Source: Pyrinomonas methylaliphatogenes
GTDB taxonomy: Bacteria > Acidobacteriota > Blastocatellia > Pyrinomonadales > Pyrinomonadaceae
Assembly: GCF_000820845.2 (NCBI RefSeq)
Contig: NZ_CBXV010000006.1
Coordinates: 1 to 64,000, forward strand
Reading direction: 5' to 3'
Length of the DNA stretch: 64,000 bases
The notes under the pieces are model-generated. The model saw only the letters and a list, made by a program, of their open reading frames with translations, did no database searches and was not told the origin of the DNA. The position numbers and the translations under genes are program-made. Within the stretch, counting starts at the first letter, position 1. Every line of letters begins with the position of its first letter. Positions 25,190-35,411 of the stretch are shown piece by piece.

Positions 25190-26044
25190 CTATCGTGCTG
25201 GCGTGAAGATCGCGGGCGTGTCGTAGGTGACGCCGAAAGTAAATCCCGATCGTGGGCTCGTCCCCGCTACCCCTTTGATCCCAGCGAAATCGAACTGCAA
25301 GCCCGAAGCGCGTACCTGCACGCCCAACCGCGCTTCCCCTTGCGATTCCGTGCCGAGAGGCGCAGCGCCACGGCGCGTGTTGGCGCGTCCGTTGATCTCA
25401 CCCGCGACGTTGATGCGATCGGTCAAACGATAGATCCCAGCAACACCATAAAGCAGCATGTCGTTCTGCGTAAACGGTTGCAATGGCGCGCTCAAGATCC
25501 CGAGGCCGATATTGCCGAAGGCGTTCAAGCGCGCGTCGCGCCCGAACTTTTTACCGACAAGAAGCATCCCAAAAGCGTTCGTCTGGTTGGTCCCGATCCC
25601 GCGCCCTTGATTCGAATTGGGCAACTGCACGCCGAATCTGAACCCGAGCGCCGGGCCGAGCCTCGTTTCGTTGCGCAACTTGATCTTGGCCCATAAGGTG
25701 AAGTCACCCACATCGTTCGTCGAGCTCGTCCCCGGCGGGAAACTGAGCGGGATCGCCGAGCGCCCTTGAGAGTTGATGCTCAGGAAATTCTGCGCGACGC
25801 CGGTGACCTGAAATTCAACGTTGGGGGCCAACCCGACATGCACGCCGATGACTCCGACGCGCGTCAGCTCGCCGCTTAACCCGGAGAGCGGGAATTGGGC
25901 ATCCTGCATGAAATCGATGCCCGCTTGGATCCGCACGCTACCCGGCGGAATAACATCGACATCTTCCGTGATGAGCGGGCGCTGCTGCGCATGAACTCCG
26001 ATTGCCGCCATCAGGAAGATCGAAGCGAAAGGCCACTTCAACAT
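25190..26044 (-). CDS. Predicted outer-membrane beta-barrel protein (transporter-like)
   Basis: A 284-residue exported protein. A signal peptide ends at GVHAQ, and alternating beta segments run to the C-terminus. PLITEDVDVIPPGSVRIQAG and LWAKIKLRNETRLGPALGFR resemble the MetA-pathway/phenol degradation type of outer-membrane proteins. The function is unknown. The position as last gene of the TetR-RND-TolC run suggests an efflux or envelope role. The ATG at 26044 is preferred over 26092 because the signal peptide starts there. Confidence 0.72.
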   Translation of the reverse strand: MLKWPFASIFLMAAIGVHAQQRPLITEDVDVIPPGSVRIQAGIDFMQDAQFPLSGLSGELTRVGVIGVHVGLAPNVEFQVTGVAQNFLSINSQGRSAIPLSFPPGTSSTNDVGDFTLWAKIKLRNETRLGPALGFRFGVQLPNSNQGRGIGTNQTNAFGMLLVGKKFGRDARLNAFGNIGLGILSAPLQPFTQNDMLLYGVAGIYRLTDRINVAGEINGRANTRRGAAPLGTESQGEARLGVQVRASGLQFDFAGIKGVAGTSPRSGFTFGVTYDTPAIFTPAR

Positions 26045-26141
26045 CTTCTCGCCCACGCGCGGATTGTAACTTCTACGAAGCCGAATATTCAAACTTAACG
26101 ATCCGCTCCTGGCTGCCCGCGCCGCATTCGCAGGCGGTCGC

Positions 26142-28235
26142 TCATTTCCCGCTCAGATCCGTCGCCACCTGTTCTTCGTCGAGCGAGAGTCTGGCTCCGG
26201 TCTTCGTCTCTTTGATGCGAATGCGATTCGCTTCGAGCGCGCTGCCCATAGCGCGCTGTAGATCAGCGATGGCTTTGTTGAGTTCGATCTGCGCGCGCAG
26301 CTCATTGCCACGCGCCGTCGTCAGGGCCGTCTGTCGCTCGAGGACGAAGAAGAAGGTCGATTGTCCCGCCTCGAATTTGCGCCGTTCGCTCTCGTACTGC
26401 TGTTCGGATGCGGCGCGAGCGGCGGCAGCCGCGCGGAGCCGCGATTCAGCCGTGCGGATCGCTTGCAGCGCATTGCGCACATCGACGGCGATCGTCTCTT
26501 CAAGCTGTGCGCGCTGCGTGCGCAACCGCTCGCCCTCGACGAGCGCGCGCCCGAGTTGAGCTTCCGCCGTGCGATTGCGCAGCGGAAGGCTGATCTGCAC
26601 GCCGACGCGGAAATTGTTGAAACGATTCGCCAGAAGATTCGTTAACGCCTGTCCGTAACCGCCGAGCAGCAGATCCGGAAAGGTCTGCGTCGGCGGCGCG
26701 GGCAGCGGCGGAAGGCCGTTCAACTGAGAGAGCAGATTGACGCGATCGCGCAGTTGCGCCGTCGTCGCCGTAAACGGATTGGAAGCGGCGCCCTCTGAGA
26801 GCGTGCCGGCTAATCCGGTGACGCCGTAGCTAGCGACCAGATCGACCTGCGGCTTCGTCTGATCGCGATAGAATCGCTGGTCCACTTCGTTGATCTCGCG
26901 CGCTATATCTGCTTGCTTTATCTCGGGCCTGCTCTCCAACGCGACGCGCATCGCTTCATCCAAACCGATCGCCGGCGGTTCGAGATCGACCGTATCGGTC
27001 GGGATGAGCGCGACGTTCCAGATGGGCGAGAGGCGATCTTCCGCGATCAGAAGTTTGAGCGCGTTCTCCGCTCGATTGACGTCGTCAAGCGCCGTGTAGA
27101 CGCTCTGCTCGAACCCGGAAAGCTGCGCTTCCGCGGCGACGACATCGATCGGGGCCAACAGCCCTTCGGCCACCAAACGCTTGTTGTGTTCGAGCTGCTG
27201 TCGCGCATCGCGCACCGCATCGCGTTGGATCTGCAGATTGCGTAACGCGAAGACCAGATCCCAATAGGCCCGTTGGACGGCGGTGATCGTCTCGATGGCG
27301 CGTTGGCGAAACTGCGCATCCGATAGCGACAGATTCCGCTTGGCGATCTCGATCTGCCGACGATACTGATCGAAACCGAAACCGCGCCACAGCGGCTGCG
27401 TGTAACTGAAGGTGAGCGCCGTTTGATACTGCGGATTAAGCGCGACGAACTGGTTGTTGGTCGTCAATCTGATGTTCGACAGATCGACGCGATAGCCGCC
27501 GCCGAATTTCGGCGACAAACCTTCGAACCGGAACGTGCCGGTAAGATCCGATTGCGTCACGGAACCGTTGGCGCCGCCGCTCAGAAAGCTGGCGACTGGA
27601 GTCTCAACCCGCTCATAGTAGGAACTCGAACTGAGCCGCGGATCATATGCGCCGCGCGCCGCCTGAAGATCGAATTCGGCAAGGCGCACGTTCTGTCGCG
27701 CCACCTCGATATCCTTGTTGTTCGCCAGCGCAAGCGCGATGGCATCCCGTAGAGAGAGCGGTCGTTGATTGGTCAATTCGACGCCGACGCGCCCGAATTC
27801 AGGCAACGGACGATTAGGCGCGCGATAATCGGGCGCGATCGAGGGGACCTGAGGCAATTGCTCCGGCGCCGGAGTCGGCGCGCTCTCGCGTCCGGGCTGA
27901 CGCACGTCGGGGAATTGCGCGCCCTGAACCGGACCGGTCTGAACGGTCTGTTCCGGCGAGATGCCGGAAGACGTCGCTGCCGGTTGAGCGCTCGGCTGAA
28001 TCGAGATCCCGGATAACGCCGATCCGCTCTGCGCCGCCGGAACGTTCGCCGATGGCACGGGCGGGTTCGCAGCCTGGCCCAGTGGAGTGTTCGCCGACGG
28101 CGCTGGGCCAGCATTCACGGCCTGCGGCGAAGAAGCGCTTCCTGGCGCGCCCGGTTGTTGAGCGAAGACGCAAGAGAAGAACAGCGATAGCTCGACGAAG
28201 AACGTCAGCGAAGACCTGAAAGCTCGAAGACGCAT
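26142..28235 (-). CDS. TolC-like outer-membrane efflux channel with Pro/Ala-rich N-terminal extension
   Basis: A 697-residue outer-membrane efflux protein with two OEP repeats, seen as paired long helices around LALANNKDIEVARQNVRLAE and ALESRPEIKQADIAREIN. A signal peptide (ending near VFAQQ) is followed by about 115 residues of Pro/Ala/Ser/Gln-rich low complexity before the first channel domain. This is much longer than in TolC (about 470 residues). It works with the RND pump 46 bases upstream and the adaptor to export toxic compounds or lipids. The ATG at 28235 is preferred to the TTG at 28247. Confidence 0.88.
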   Translation of the reverse strand: MRLRAFRSSLTFFVELSLFFSCVFAQQPGAPGSASSPQAVNAGPAPSANTPLGQAANPPVPSANVPAAQSGSALSGISIQPSAQPAATSSGISPEQTVQTGPVQGAQFPDVRQPGRESAPTPAPEQLPQVPSIAPDYRAPNRPLPEFGRVGVELTNQRPLSLRDAIALALANNKDIEVARQNVRLAEFDLQAARGAYDPRLSSSSYYERVETPVASFLSGGANGSVTQSDLTGTFRFEGLSPKFGGGYRVDLSNIRLTTNNQFVALNPQYQTALTFSYTQPLWRGFGFDQYRRQIEIAKRNLSLSDAQFRQRAIETITAVQRAYWDLVFALRNLQIQRDAVRDARQQLEHNKRLVAEGLLAPIDVVAAEAQLSGFEQSVYTALDDVNRAENALKLLIAEDRLSPIWNVALIPTDTVDLEPPAIGLDEAMRVALESRPEIKQADIAREINEVDQRFYRDQTKPQVDLVASYGVTGLAGTLSEGAASNPFTATTAQLRDRVNLLSQLNGLPPLPAPPTQTFPDLLLGGYGQALTNLLANRFNNFRVGVQISLPLRNRTAEAQLGRALVEGERLRTQRAQLEETIAVDVRNALQAIRTAESRLRAAAAARAASEQQYESERRKFEAGQSTFFFVLERQTALTTARGNELRAQIELNKAIADLQRAMGSALEANRIRIKETKTGARLSLDEEQVATDLSGK

Positions 28236-28281
28236 AGCCACACCCAAAGCGAACGCTAGACGAATAAGCTGCCGGCGATGA

Positions 28282-31200
28282 TCACCTTCGCCACAACGCG
28301 ACGATCAGCGCCAAGAACATGCCCGCCGTCGTCGCCGCTCGCCGTCGTACCCATCCGAGCGCCGCGCTGAACCGCGCGCTCAGACGGCTCAAGACGCGAC
28401 TGTGACCGAGATCATCGAAGAGCGAGTAGAAGACCGGCACGGCCAGCAACGTCAACAGCAGACACAAGCTCTGACCGCCGACCACAAGCACGCCGATCGA
28501 ACGATTGGTCCCCGCCCCCGGTCCGCTTGAGATCGTCAATGGGATCATGCCAGCGACGAGCGAGATCGTCGTCATCAAGATGGGGCGCAACCGATCGCGA
28601 TTGGCTTGAATGATCGCTTCGTACCGGTCCATGCCCTGCGCCCGCAGCCCGTTCGTGTGATCGATCTGGAGGATCGCGTTCTTCTTGACGACGCCGAAGA
28701 GCAGCAACAGTCCGAGTCCCGAGAAGATGTTAACCGTCTGCCCCGTGATGAAGAGCGAGATGATGCCGAACGGGACGGCGAGCGGCAACGTCAGCAGGAT
28801 CGTCACCGGATGGATGAACGACTCGAACTGCGCGGCCAAGACCATGTACATGAAGATGAACGAAAGCAAGAAGGCGAGCGCGAAATAGTAGCCGGCGCGT
28901 CCCAACTCTCTGGATCGCCCAGCCAATCCGGTCGTATAGCCCGGCTCGAGCCCCATCTGTTGCACGTAGCGATTCAATTGATCGATCACCGCGGCCTGCG
29001 AGCCGCCGGGCCGAACGTTGGCCGTCACCGTCACCTGTCGCTGACGATTCAACCGCTCGATCGAAGATGGACCGGTGCTCTCTTTCAATCGCACGACCTG
29101 ATCGAGCGTCACATAACCGAGCTTGGTCGAAGGGACGATCATCTTCTGCAAAGCTTCGGGCGTGGTCCGCGCTTGACCGATGGCCCTCACCTCGATGTCG
29201 TACTGGTCCGTGCCTTCGTTGAAGGTCGAGACCTTTTGCCCGGCGACCAAGGTGTTCAAAGCCTGCGCGATGTCGCCGACGCGCACGCCTAAATCCGCCG
29301 CGCGGGCGCGATCTATCTCGACACGCAATTCGGGTTTGCCGGCATTGAAGGTTGTATCGGCATCGACGACATCGGGGATCGTCTTCAACTTAGCCAAAAT
29401 CGTTTCCGAATATTGACGCAACTTCTCCAGATCCGGACCGCTGATGACGTACTGAATATCGGCGTTGCGGAATCCGCCGCCCGAAAAGGCGGCGACCTGC
29501 TGCACGCTCGTTCGCAGATCCGGCGGGTACTTCTTCAACATCTCACGCGCGCGCTCCATCAACTGGATCTGCGACAGCTCCCGTTCCTCGATCGGCTTCA
29601 GCTTCACGTAGATCGAGGCGCTGTTGGCGATCTCTTGCTGCCCGCCGCCGACGGTCGTCAACGTGTCGGTGACGCCCGGAAGGGTGCGCACTTCGCGCGC
29701 GATCCGCTCGGCGATCTCCGCCGTCGCCGCCGGCGTCGTCCCCTCCGGCGCGCGCAACGTGATCTCGAACTGGGACTGATCATCGACGGGCAGGAAGTTT
29801 TTGCCGATGAACATGAAGAGAGGGACGATGCTGAGGATGACCAGCAGGCTCAAGATGACAACCGCCCACCGATGGGCCAGCGCCAGCTTGAGCATCCGCG
29901 TATAGGTGCGATCGATCGCTTTGAAGACGCGCGATTCTTTCGACGTCTTCACCTGCGGCAACCCAGCTTCCTCTCGGAGCGGACCGTTCGAATAGGTCTC
30001 GATCAACTCCGCTCGTTCCTCTTCCGCCTCCGCTTCTTCGCTTCCGGTCTCTCCCCCTTCCTCCTCGCGGCGCAGGAAACGCGCGCACAGCATCGGCGTC
30101 AAGGTGAACGAAACGAGCAAGCTTACGGCGATGGCGAATGAAGCGGTAAAGCCGAACGACGACATGAAGCGTCCGACGATGCCGCGCATGAATCCGACGG
30201 GCACGAAGACCGCCAACAAGCTGAGCGTCGTCGCCATCACCGCCAACCCGATCTCCCGCGTCGCCTCGATCGCCGCTTGAAACGGCGGCATCCCCTTCTC
30301 CTCGATGAACCGATAGATGTTCTCCAAAACGACGATCGCATCATCGATGACGATGCCGACCATCAAGGTCAAAGCGAGCATCGTGATCTGATTGAGCGTG
30401 TAGCCCATCGCCGCCATCAGGCCGAAGGTCGCGATGATCGAGGTCGGGATGGCGATCGCGGCGATCAAAGTCGAACGGATGTTCCACAAAAACAGGAAGA
30501 CGACGATCGCCGCAAAAAAGCCGCCTTCGATCAAGTGCGTTTCGATCGACTCAACCGCCGCCTTGATGAAGACCGATTGATCGCCGACGATCTCCGTGCG
30601 CACATCCGATGGAAGCGTGGGAGCGATCTCGTTCAAACGTTCTTTGACGGCATCGGCGACGGCGACCGTGTTCTGGCCCGATTGCTTGTAGACGACGAGC
30701 GTGACGGCAGGATCACCATTGAGCAGCGCGAGCGAACGCTGCTCTTCCGTCCCATCTTCGGCGTAGCCGATGTCGCTCAACTTGACCGGATAGGAATCGC
30801 GCGTGACGATCGCGATCTTATTGAAATCTTCCGGCTTGGGAACGCGCCCGACGGTGCGCACGACCAACTCGCGCGTCCCTTGATCGATCCGCCCGCCCGG
30901 AAGCTCCAGATTCTGCAATCTGACGGCATTGGCGACATCGGTCGGAGTCACGCCGAAGGCGCGCATCTTCTCCGGATCGACCCAGATATTAATCTGGCGC
31001 TTGCTGCCGCCAACGATCTGCACTTGACCGACGCCGCTGACCGATTCGATCCGTTTCTTGATCTGCTTGTCGGCGATCTCCGTCACCTCGCGCAAAGAGC
31101 GCGGGGCCGAAACGGCGATGCGCAAGACGGGCGTCGCGTCTGTGTCGAGCTTCTGCACGACCGGCGTCTCCGCCGTCTCCGGCAGATCCGGAATGACCAA

Positions 31201-31542
31201 ATTTACCTTGTCGCGCACCTCCTGCGCCGCAACGTCGGCATCCTTCTCCAACAAGAAGGTGATGTAGACCTGCGAGACGCCTTCGACCGACGATGACCGC
31301 AACTCGTCGATGCCGCTGATGGTGTTGACCGCCTCTTCGATCTTGTCGGTGATCTCGGTCTCGATCTCTTCGGGCGAAGCGCCGCGATTGACGACCGTCA
31401 CGGTGATCGTCGGGAAGTCAACTTTCGGGAAAAGATCGACGCCCAGAGAGAAGAACGAAAAGATCCCGACGACCGTCAGCGACAAGATCAACATCGTCGC
31501 GAAGACGGGACGACGAACGCAAATCTCAGCTAGTTTCTGCAT
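28282..31542 (-). CDS. RND efflux pump, HAE1/AcrB-type inner-membrane transporter
   Basis: A 1086-residue proton-driven RND transporter with the usual two repeats of six helices and large periplasmic loops. Proton-relay residues are Asp-Asp in GIVIDDAIVVLENIYR and Lys in VVKKNAILQID. The sequence between TM6 and TM7 holds an acidic insertion (EEEGGETGSEEAEAEEER) facing the cytoplasm. That is unusual for AcrB. It lies between the adaptor and the TolC-like channel in one operon under a TetR-type regulator. Substrates cannot be read from sequence. Confidence 0.93.
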   Translation of the reverse strand: MQKLAEICVRRPVFATMLILSLTVVGIFSFFSLGVDLFPKVDFPTITVTVVNRGASPEEIETEITDKIEEAVNTISGIDELRSSSVEGVSQVYITFLLEKDADVAAQEVRDKVNLVIPDLPETAETPVVQKLDTDATPVLRIAVSAPRSLREVTEIADKQIKKRIESVSGVGQVQIVGGSKRQINIWVDPEKMRAFGVTPTDVANAVRLQNLELPGGRIDQGTRELVVRTVGRVPKPEDFNKIAIVTRDSYPVKLSDIGYAEDGTEEQRSLALLNGDPAVTLVVYKQSGQNTVAVADAVKERLNEIAPTLPSDVRTEIVGDQSVFIKAAVESIETHLIEGGFFAAIVVFLFLWNIRSTLIAAIAIPTSIIATFGLMAAMGYTLNQITMLALTLMVGIVIDDAIVVLENIYRFIEEKGMPPFQAAIEATREIGLAVMATTLSLLAVFVPVGFMRGIVGRFMSSFGFTASFAIAVSLLVSFTLTPMLCARFLRREEEGGETGSEEAEAEEERAELIETYSNGPLREEAGLPQVKTSKESRVFKAIDRTYTRMLKLALAHRWAVVILSLLVILSIVPLFMFIGKNFLPVDDQSQFEITLRAPEGTTPAATAEIAERIAREVRTLPGVTDTLTTVGGGQQEIANSASIYVKLKPIEERELSQIQLMERAREMLKKYPPDLRTSVQQVAAFSGGGFRNADIQYVISGPDLEKLRQYSETILAKLKTIPDVVDADTTFNAGKPELRVEIDRARAADLGVRVGDIAQALNTLVAGQKVSTFNEGTDQYDIEVRAIGQARTTPEALQKMIVPSTKLGYVTLDQVVRLKESTGPSSIERLNRQRQVTVTANVRPGGSQAAVIDQLNRYVQQMGLEPGYTTGLAGRSRELGRAGYYFALAFLLSFIFMYMVLAAQFESFIHPVTILLTLPLAVPFGIISLFITGQTVNIFSGLGLLLLFGVVKKNAILQIDHTNGLRAQGMDRYEAIIQANRDRLRPILMTTISLVAGMIPLTISSGPGAGTNRSIGVLVVGGQSLCLLLTLLAVPVFYSLFDDLGHSRVLSRLSARFSAALGWVRRRAATTAGMFLALIVALWRR

Positions 31543-31647
31543 AAAGCCTCAGCGATCGCAATATCTCTCGGATCATTGTGCCGAGCGTTCCGATAAACAG
31601 CGCTCGGATTCGCCCTGCTATCGCCGCTCCTTCGCCCCGGACCCGTT

Positions 31648-32907
31648 TCACTGCCGCACCGGCACCCCATCGCGCAATTTATCGAGATTGCTCGTGGCAA
31701 CCAATTCCCCCGCCGCAACGCCGTTCTTGATCTCGACGAGATCGCCATCGATCTGGCCCAACTGCACGACGCGCTCTTCAGCGTGGCCGTTCTTGATGAC
31801 GAAGACGCGGTTGATCCCGGCCTCAGCTCGCACGGCCCGTTGCGGGATGAGCACCGCCGGCTGGGATTCGGGCAAAAGGATGCGCACCGTCGCGAACTGG
31901 CCCGGTTTCAATAATCCCTCGTTGTTTTCGATCTCGGCCTCGACGATCAAAGTACGGGAAGCGGCGTTCAGATTAGGCGATAAGCGCACGATGCGACCGC
32001 TGAAATTTCTGCCAGGATAGGACGAAACGCTCACCGAAACGCTCTGCCCCGTACGCACCGCGCCGAGCGATTGCTCGGGGATCTCGATGCGCACGCGCAT
32101 CGGATTGGTCCGCACGATGGTCGCGATCTTCGACGATGGCGTGACATATTCGCCGATATCCGCTGGCCGGTCGGCGACGTAACCACTGATCGGCGCATAA
32201 ACGACCGCATCGCGAATCGCTTTGCGCGCCTGCTCGACCTGCGCGGCGGCAGCCTCGGCAGCGGCGCGCGCCGTCTGAACCGCAGCGTAAGATTGGCGCG
32301 CTTGGGCGAGCGCCGCTTCATACTGATCGCGCAACTGATCGCGCTGCGCGCGTTGCTGATCGTATGCCGCGCGCGAGACGTCTCCCGATTCGACCAGTCG
32401 CTCATAACGGCGCAACTGTTTTTCGGCAAGGTCGAGCGCCGCGCGCGCCGCTTGTACTTCGGGCACACGCGCCGGATCAAACTGCTGGCCGGGCCGAAGC
32501 CCGATGCGCTCTTCCGCCTGCCGCACGGAAGCGCGCGCCTGTTGCAATTGCGCTTCCGCTTGCTCTAAACGCAAACGCGCATCCTGATCGTCCAAGCGCA
32601 CCAGAACGGCGCCGCGTGACACGTAACTGCCGAGATCGACGGCAACCGCGACGACCCGGCCAGCGACGTTCGGCGCGACATCGGTCTGCTCGTCCGCGGC
32701 GAGCGTCGCCGTCGCTTCGATGTAACGCGGCAAGGCGCGCTCGATCGCCGCCGCCGTCGTCACGTCGATCGGAGTCGGCGTCGCCTGTGCCGACGAAGAG
32801 TTCTTGTTCTCCGATTCGGCCTGCGACCCACGACATCCGTTGGCGGCGAGCGCAAACGCGATGCTGATCAGCGCATACGCGGCCACAAGAGATCTTTTCC
32901 GCGTCAT
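31648..32907 (-). CDS. RND periplasmic adaptor (HlyD/AcrA family)
   Basis: A 419-residue membrane fusion protein. A possible lipobox (LAANGC) at about 20-26 suggests anchoring in the inner membrane; it is not a perfect match. The lipoyl half-motifs, a long hairpin of Ala/Gln/Glu-rich helices at about 110-225 and a beta-barrel domain follow in normal order. It links the pump to the TolC-like channel. The ATG at 32907 is chosen because the signal sequence starts there. Upstream codons overlap the tetR end. Confidence 0.9.
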   Translation of the reverse strand: MTRKRSLVAAYALISIAFALAANGCRGSQAESENKNSSSAQATPTPIDVTTAAAIERALPRYIEATATLAADEQTDVAPNVAGRVVAVAVDLGSYVSRGAVLVRLDDQDARLRLEQAEAQLQQARASVRQAEERIGLRPGQQFDPARVPEVQAARAALDLAEKQLRRYERLVESGDVSRAAYDQQRAQRDQLRDQYEAALAQARQSYAAVQTARAAAEAAAAQVEQARKAIRDAVVYAPISGYVADRPADIGEYVTPSSKIATIVRTNPMRVRIEIPEQSLGAVRTGQSVSVSVSSYPGRNFSGRIVRLSPNLNAASRTLIVEAEIENNEGLLKPGQFATVRILLPESQPAVLIPQRAVRAEAGINRVFVIKNGHAEERVVQLGQIDGDLVEIKNGVAAGELVATSNLDKLRDGVPVRQ

Positions 32908-32977
32908 AACTCTCCCACAATGCCAGAATCGTCCATCAGTTCTCACGCGAGAAGACTTTAAACGATCGGCGCATCGC

Positions 32978-33685
32978 TCAAGTTCCCCTCTTTCTCGACC
33001 CACCGCGCCTTCGCGCCGCACGGCGCCGCTTCGCGCTGACCCCATAGAGCAAGATCTCGGTGAAAGCGCGCGCCGCTTCTTCGTTTGAGATATCGAGTAA
33101 CGTGTGCTCTTTGTCGAGAAGATTATTGGTGAAAGAGTGGTGCACGACCATACAAATGAAGGCGCGCGTGATGATGCGCGGATCCATCTTTCTAATGGTT
33201 CCGGCGCGCTGCCGCGCGGCGATGTGCGCGATCAAAAGATCATTCACTTTATGCACGTAACGCTCGATGAACATGTGATGGAACTGATGCCCTTCGAGGA
33301 CCGAATAGAAGAGCAGGCGCGTGAACTCCATATCGGTCTTATGATGATCGAGGATCAGCCGCGCCAGATTCTCAAAGAAGGCGCGATCATCGCCGCGCTC
33401 CATCGCCTTAAGGAGCGGTTTAAACTCAGCGCAGGCGTTGAACATCTCGATAGCGCAAGTCTTCGCATCGAGTATCGCGCGATAGAGGTCCTCCTTGGTG
33501 GCGAAATGGCGGAAGATCATCGCCTCCGACACGCCGGCAGCGTGCGCGATCTCGCGCGTCGTCGTCCCGCGGAACCCGCGTTCGGCGAAAAGGCGCATGG
33601 CGACGCGCACGATCTGTTCGCGCCGCTCTTCGCCCGACATGCGCGCCGTCTTGTGCGCCGCGATCACCTCCGAAGTTCCATCCAT
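32978..33685 (-). CDS. TetR-family repressor of the efflux operon
   Basis: A 235-residue TetR protein. The N-terminal helix-turn-helix is visible: MRLFAERGFRGTTTREIAHA then GVSEAMIFRHFATKEDLY. The C-terminal ligand domain is helical and ends in a basic tail (KRRRAARRRGG). It likely represses itself and the downstream adaptor-pump-channel genes. I use the ATG at 33685 (GAGGG seven bases upstream). An earlier ATG at 33721 would put a 16-base operator-like palindrome inside the coding region. Confidence 0.85.
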   Translation of the reverse strand: MDGTSEVIAAHKTARMSGEERREQIVRVAMRLFAERGFRGTTTREIAHAAGVSEAMIFRHFATKEDLYRAILDAKTCAIEMFNACAEFKPLLKAMERGDDRAFFENLARLILDHHKTDMEFTRLLFYSVLEGHQFHHMFIERYVHKVNDLLIAHIAARQRAGTIRKMDPRIITRAFICMVVHHSFTNNLLDKEHTLLDISNEEAARAFTEILLYGVSAKRRRAARRRGGSRKRGT

Positions 33686-33700
33686 CCGAGCGCCCTCAAA

Positions 33701-33716
33701 AAGTAAGTGCTTACTT
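33701..33716. promoter_or_regulatory. Candidate TetR operator
   Basis: AAGTAAG-TG-CTTACTT, perfect 7-base arms with a 2-base spacer, 16 bases upstream of the tetR ATG. Its position fits autoregulation of a TetR-type repressor. Confidence 0.6.
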
Positions 33717-33789
33717 ACCATGCCGCCCGCGCTTTGTCAAGCGGCCCCTCCACTCGCGCCAGATCGAAGCGCCTGCTCCTCGGCCGCTC

Positions 33790-35181
33790 CTATTCTGTCC
33801 GCGTCAGTTCGGCGGCCTCAGTTCTGATCCACACCGTCTTGATGTTGACGAACTCGCGGATGCCGAACGCGCCCAACTCGCGTCCGTAACCGGAGCGTTT
33901 GACGCCGCCGAAAGGCAGGCGCGGGTCGGACGCGACCATCCCGTTGATGAAGACCAAACCGGCCTCCAGCTCTTCGATGAATCTCTCTTGCTCGCGCTCG
34001 TCGCGCGTCCACGCGCTGCTCCCTAAGCCGAAATCCGTCTCGTTGGCGAGGCGGATGGCCTCGTCCGCGTCGCGCGCGCGGAAGAGCATCGCGACGGGAC
34101 CGAAGACCTCTTCGCGACGCGCGGGCGCATCTTCCGGAATATCCGCAAGGACGGTCGGCGCATAGAAGAAGCCCGGTCCAGCGAGCCGATGTCCGCCTGT
34201 TAGAAGCCGCGCTCCGGCGCTGATCGCTCTTTCCACCTGCGCCGCCACAGTCTCCAACTGGTCGCGCGTCGCGAGCGGCCCCACATCGGTCGCCGGATCG
34301 AGCGGATCGCCAACCTTCAGCCTCTCCATCGCCGCGACGAATCTTCGCTCGAACTCGTCGTAGATCCTCTCGTGAACGATGAAGCGTTTCGCCGCGATGC
34401 ATGATTGTCCGTTGTTGATCGTGCGGGCGCGCACCGCGACGCTTACGGCCTCATCCAGATCGGCGCTCGGCATGACGATGAACGGATCGCTGCCGCCCAA
34501 TTCGAGCACCGTCTTTTTGATCTCGCGTCCCGCGATCGAAGCGACGCTTGCCCCTGCCGCATCGCTTCCGGTCAAAGTCGCCGCCACGACGCGCCGGTCG
34601 CGCAAAACTCGCTCAACCTGACTCGATTCGATGAGCAATGTTTGAAAGACTCCTTCGGGAAAACCAGCGCGACGGAAAAGATCTTCGATGGCGAGCGCGC
34701 ATTGCGGGACACAAGAGGCGTGCTTGAGCAGCGCGACGTTTCCGGCCATGAGCGCGGGCGCGGCGAAACGGAAGACCTGCCAGAACGGGAAGTTCCAAGG
34801 CATGATGGCGAGGATCGGTCCCAACGGTCGATAACGGATAAAGCTGCGCGTGGCGTTGGTCTTGACCTCCTCATCGGCGAGGAACCTCTCGCCGTTCTCC
34901 GCGTAGAAGCGGCACGCCCAGGCGCACTTTTGCGCCTCCTCGACCGCCGCCTTGAAAAGTTTCCCCATCTCCGTAGTCATCAAACGCCCGAAACGCTCGC
35001 GTTCGGCTTCAAGGATCTCCGCCGCGCGCAACAGCTTCATCGCGCGCTCAGCCAAACTGGTCCGACGGTAGTCAATGAAAGTTTCCGCCGCCAGGTTTAA
35101 TCGGCTCTCGATCTCGTTCTCGGCGAGCGGCTCGAACGTTTCGATCACTTCGCCGGTCGCTGGGTTGATGCTTCTGATCAT
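33790..35181 (-). CDS. Aldehyde dehydrogenase (succinate-semialdehyde type)
   Basis: A 463-residue NAD(P)-dependent aldehyde dehydrogenase. The general base glutamate is in [10 protein letters not shown], the nucleophile cysteine in [12 protein letters not shown] and the C-terminal [15 protein letters not shown] is typical. The opening [18 protein letters not shown] and the [14 protein letters not shown] segment resemble succinate-semialdehyde dehydrogenases. The ATG at 35181 has GGAGGG nine bases upstream. It is monocistronic and divergent from the stress-type operon. Confidence 0.88.
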   Translation of the reverse strand: MIRSINPATGEVIETFEPLAENEIESRLNLAAETFIDYRRTSLAERAMKLLRAAEILEAERERFGRLMTTEMGKLFKAAVEEAQKCAWACRFYAENGERFLADEEVKTNATRSFIRYRPLGPILAIMPWNFPFWQVFRFAAPALMAGNVALLKHASCVPQCALAIEDLFRRAGFPEGVFQTLLIESSQVERVLRDRRVVAATLTGSDAAGASVASIAGREIKKTVLELGGSDPFIVMPSADLDEAVSVAVRARTINNGQSCIAAKRFIVHERIYDEFERRFVAAMERLKVGDPLDPATDVGPLATRDQLETVAAQVERAISAGARLLTGGHRLAGPGFFYAPTVLADIPEDAPARREEVFGPVAMLFRARDADEAIRLANETDFGLGSSAWTRDEREQERFIEELEAGLVFINGMVASDPRLPFGGVKRSGYGRELGAFGIREFVNIKTVWIRTEAAELTRTE

Positions 35182-35331
35182 GACGGTTTGCCCTCCCGAA
35201 TGCCTCTTTCTCGCTGTATCGTTACTATCCTCGATCATGCCCCCAAGCGTACAATTTCGCAACAAGCCCCAGCGGTGAAGAGGCGCGGCCTCGCCTGAAA
35301 CCACACTGGCATAAGATTTGCCCGAAGAATC

Positions 35332-35356
35332 GGAACGCGAAGGAAGAGTTTTCGTA
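35332..35356 (+). promoter_or_regulatory. ECF sigma-type promoter of the membrane-stress operon
   Basis: GGAAC (35332-35336), a 16-bp spacer and CGTA (35353-35356). This is close to the GGAAC-N16-CGTT type used by ECF stress sigma factors. It lies 56 bases before the first gene. No ECF sigma gene is in the window. Confidence 0.45.
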
Positions 35357-35411
35357 TAGCCTTTTAGCAGGGCGGGAATACCGCCGAAAAACTTTGTAAG
35401 GAGATGAGCAA

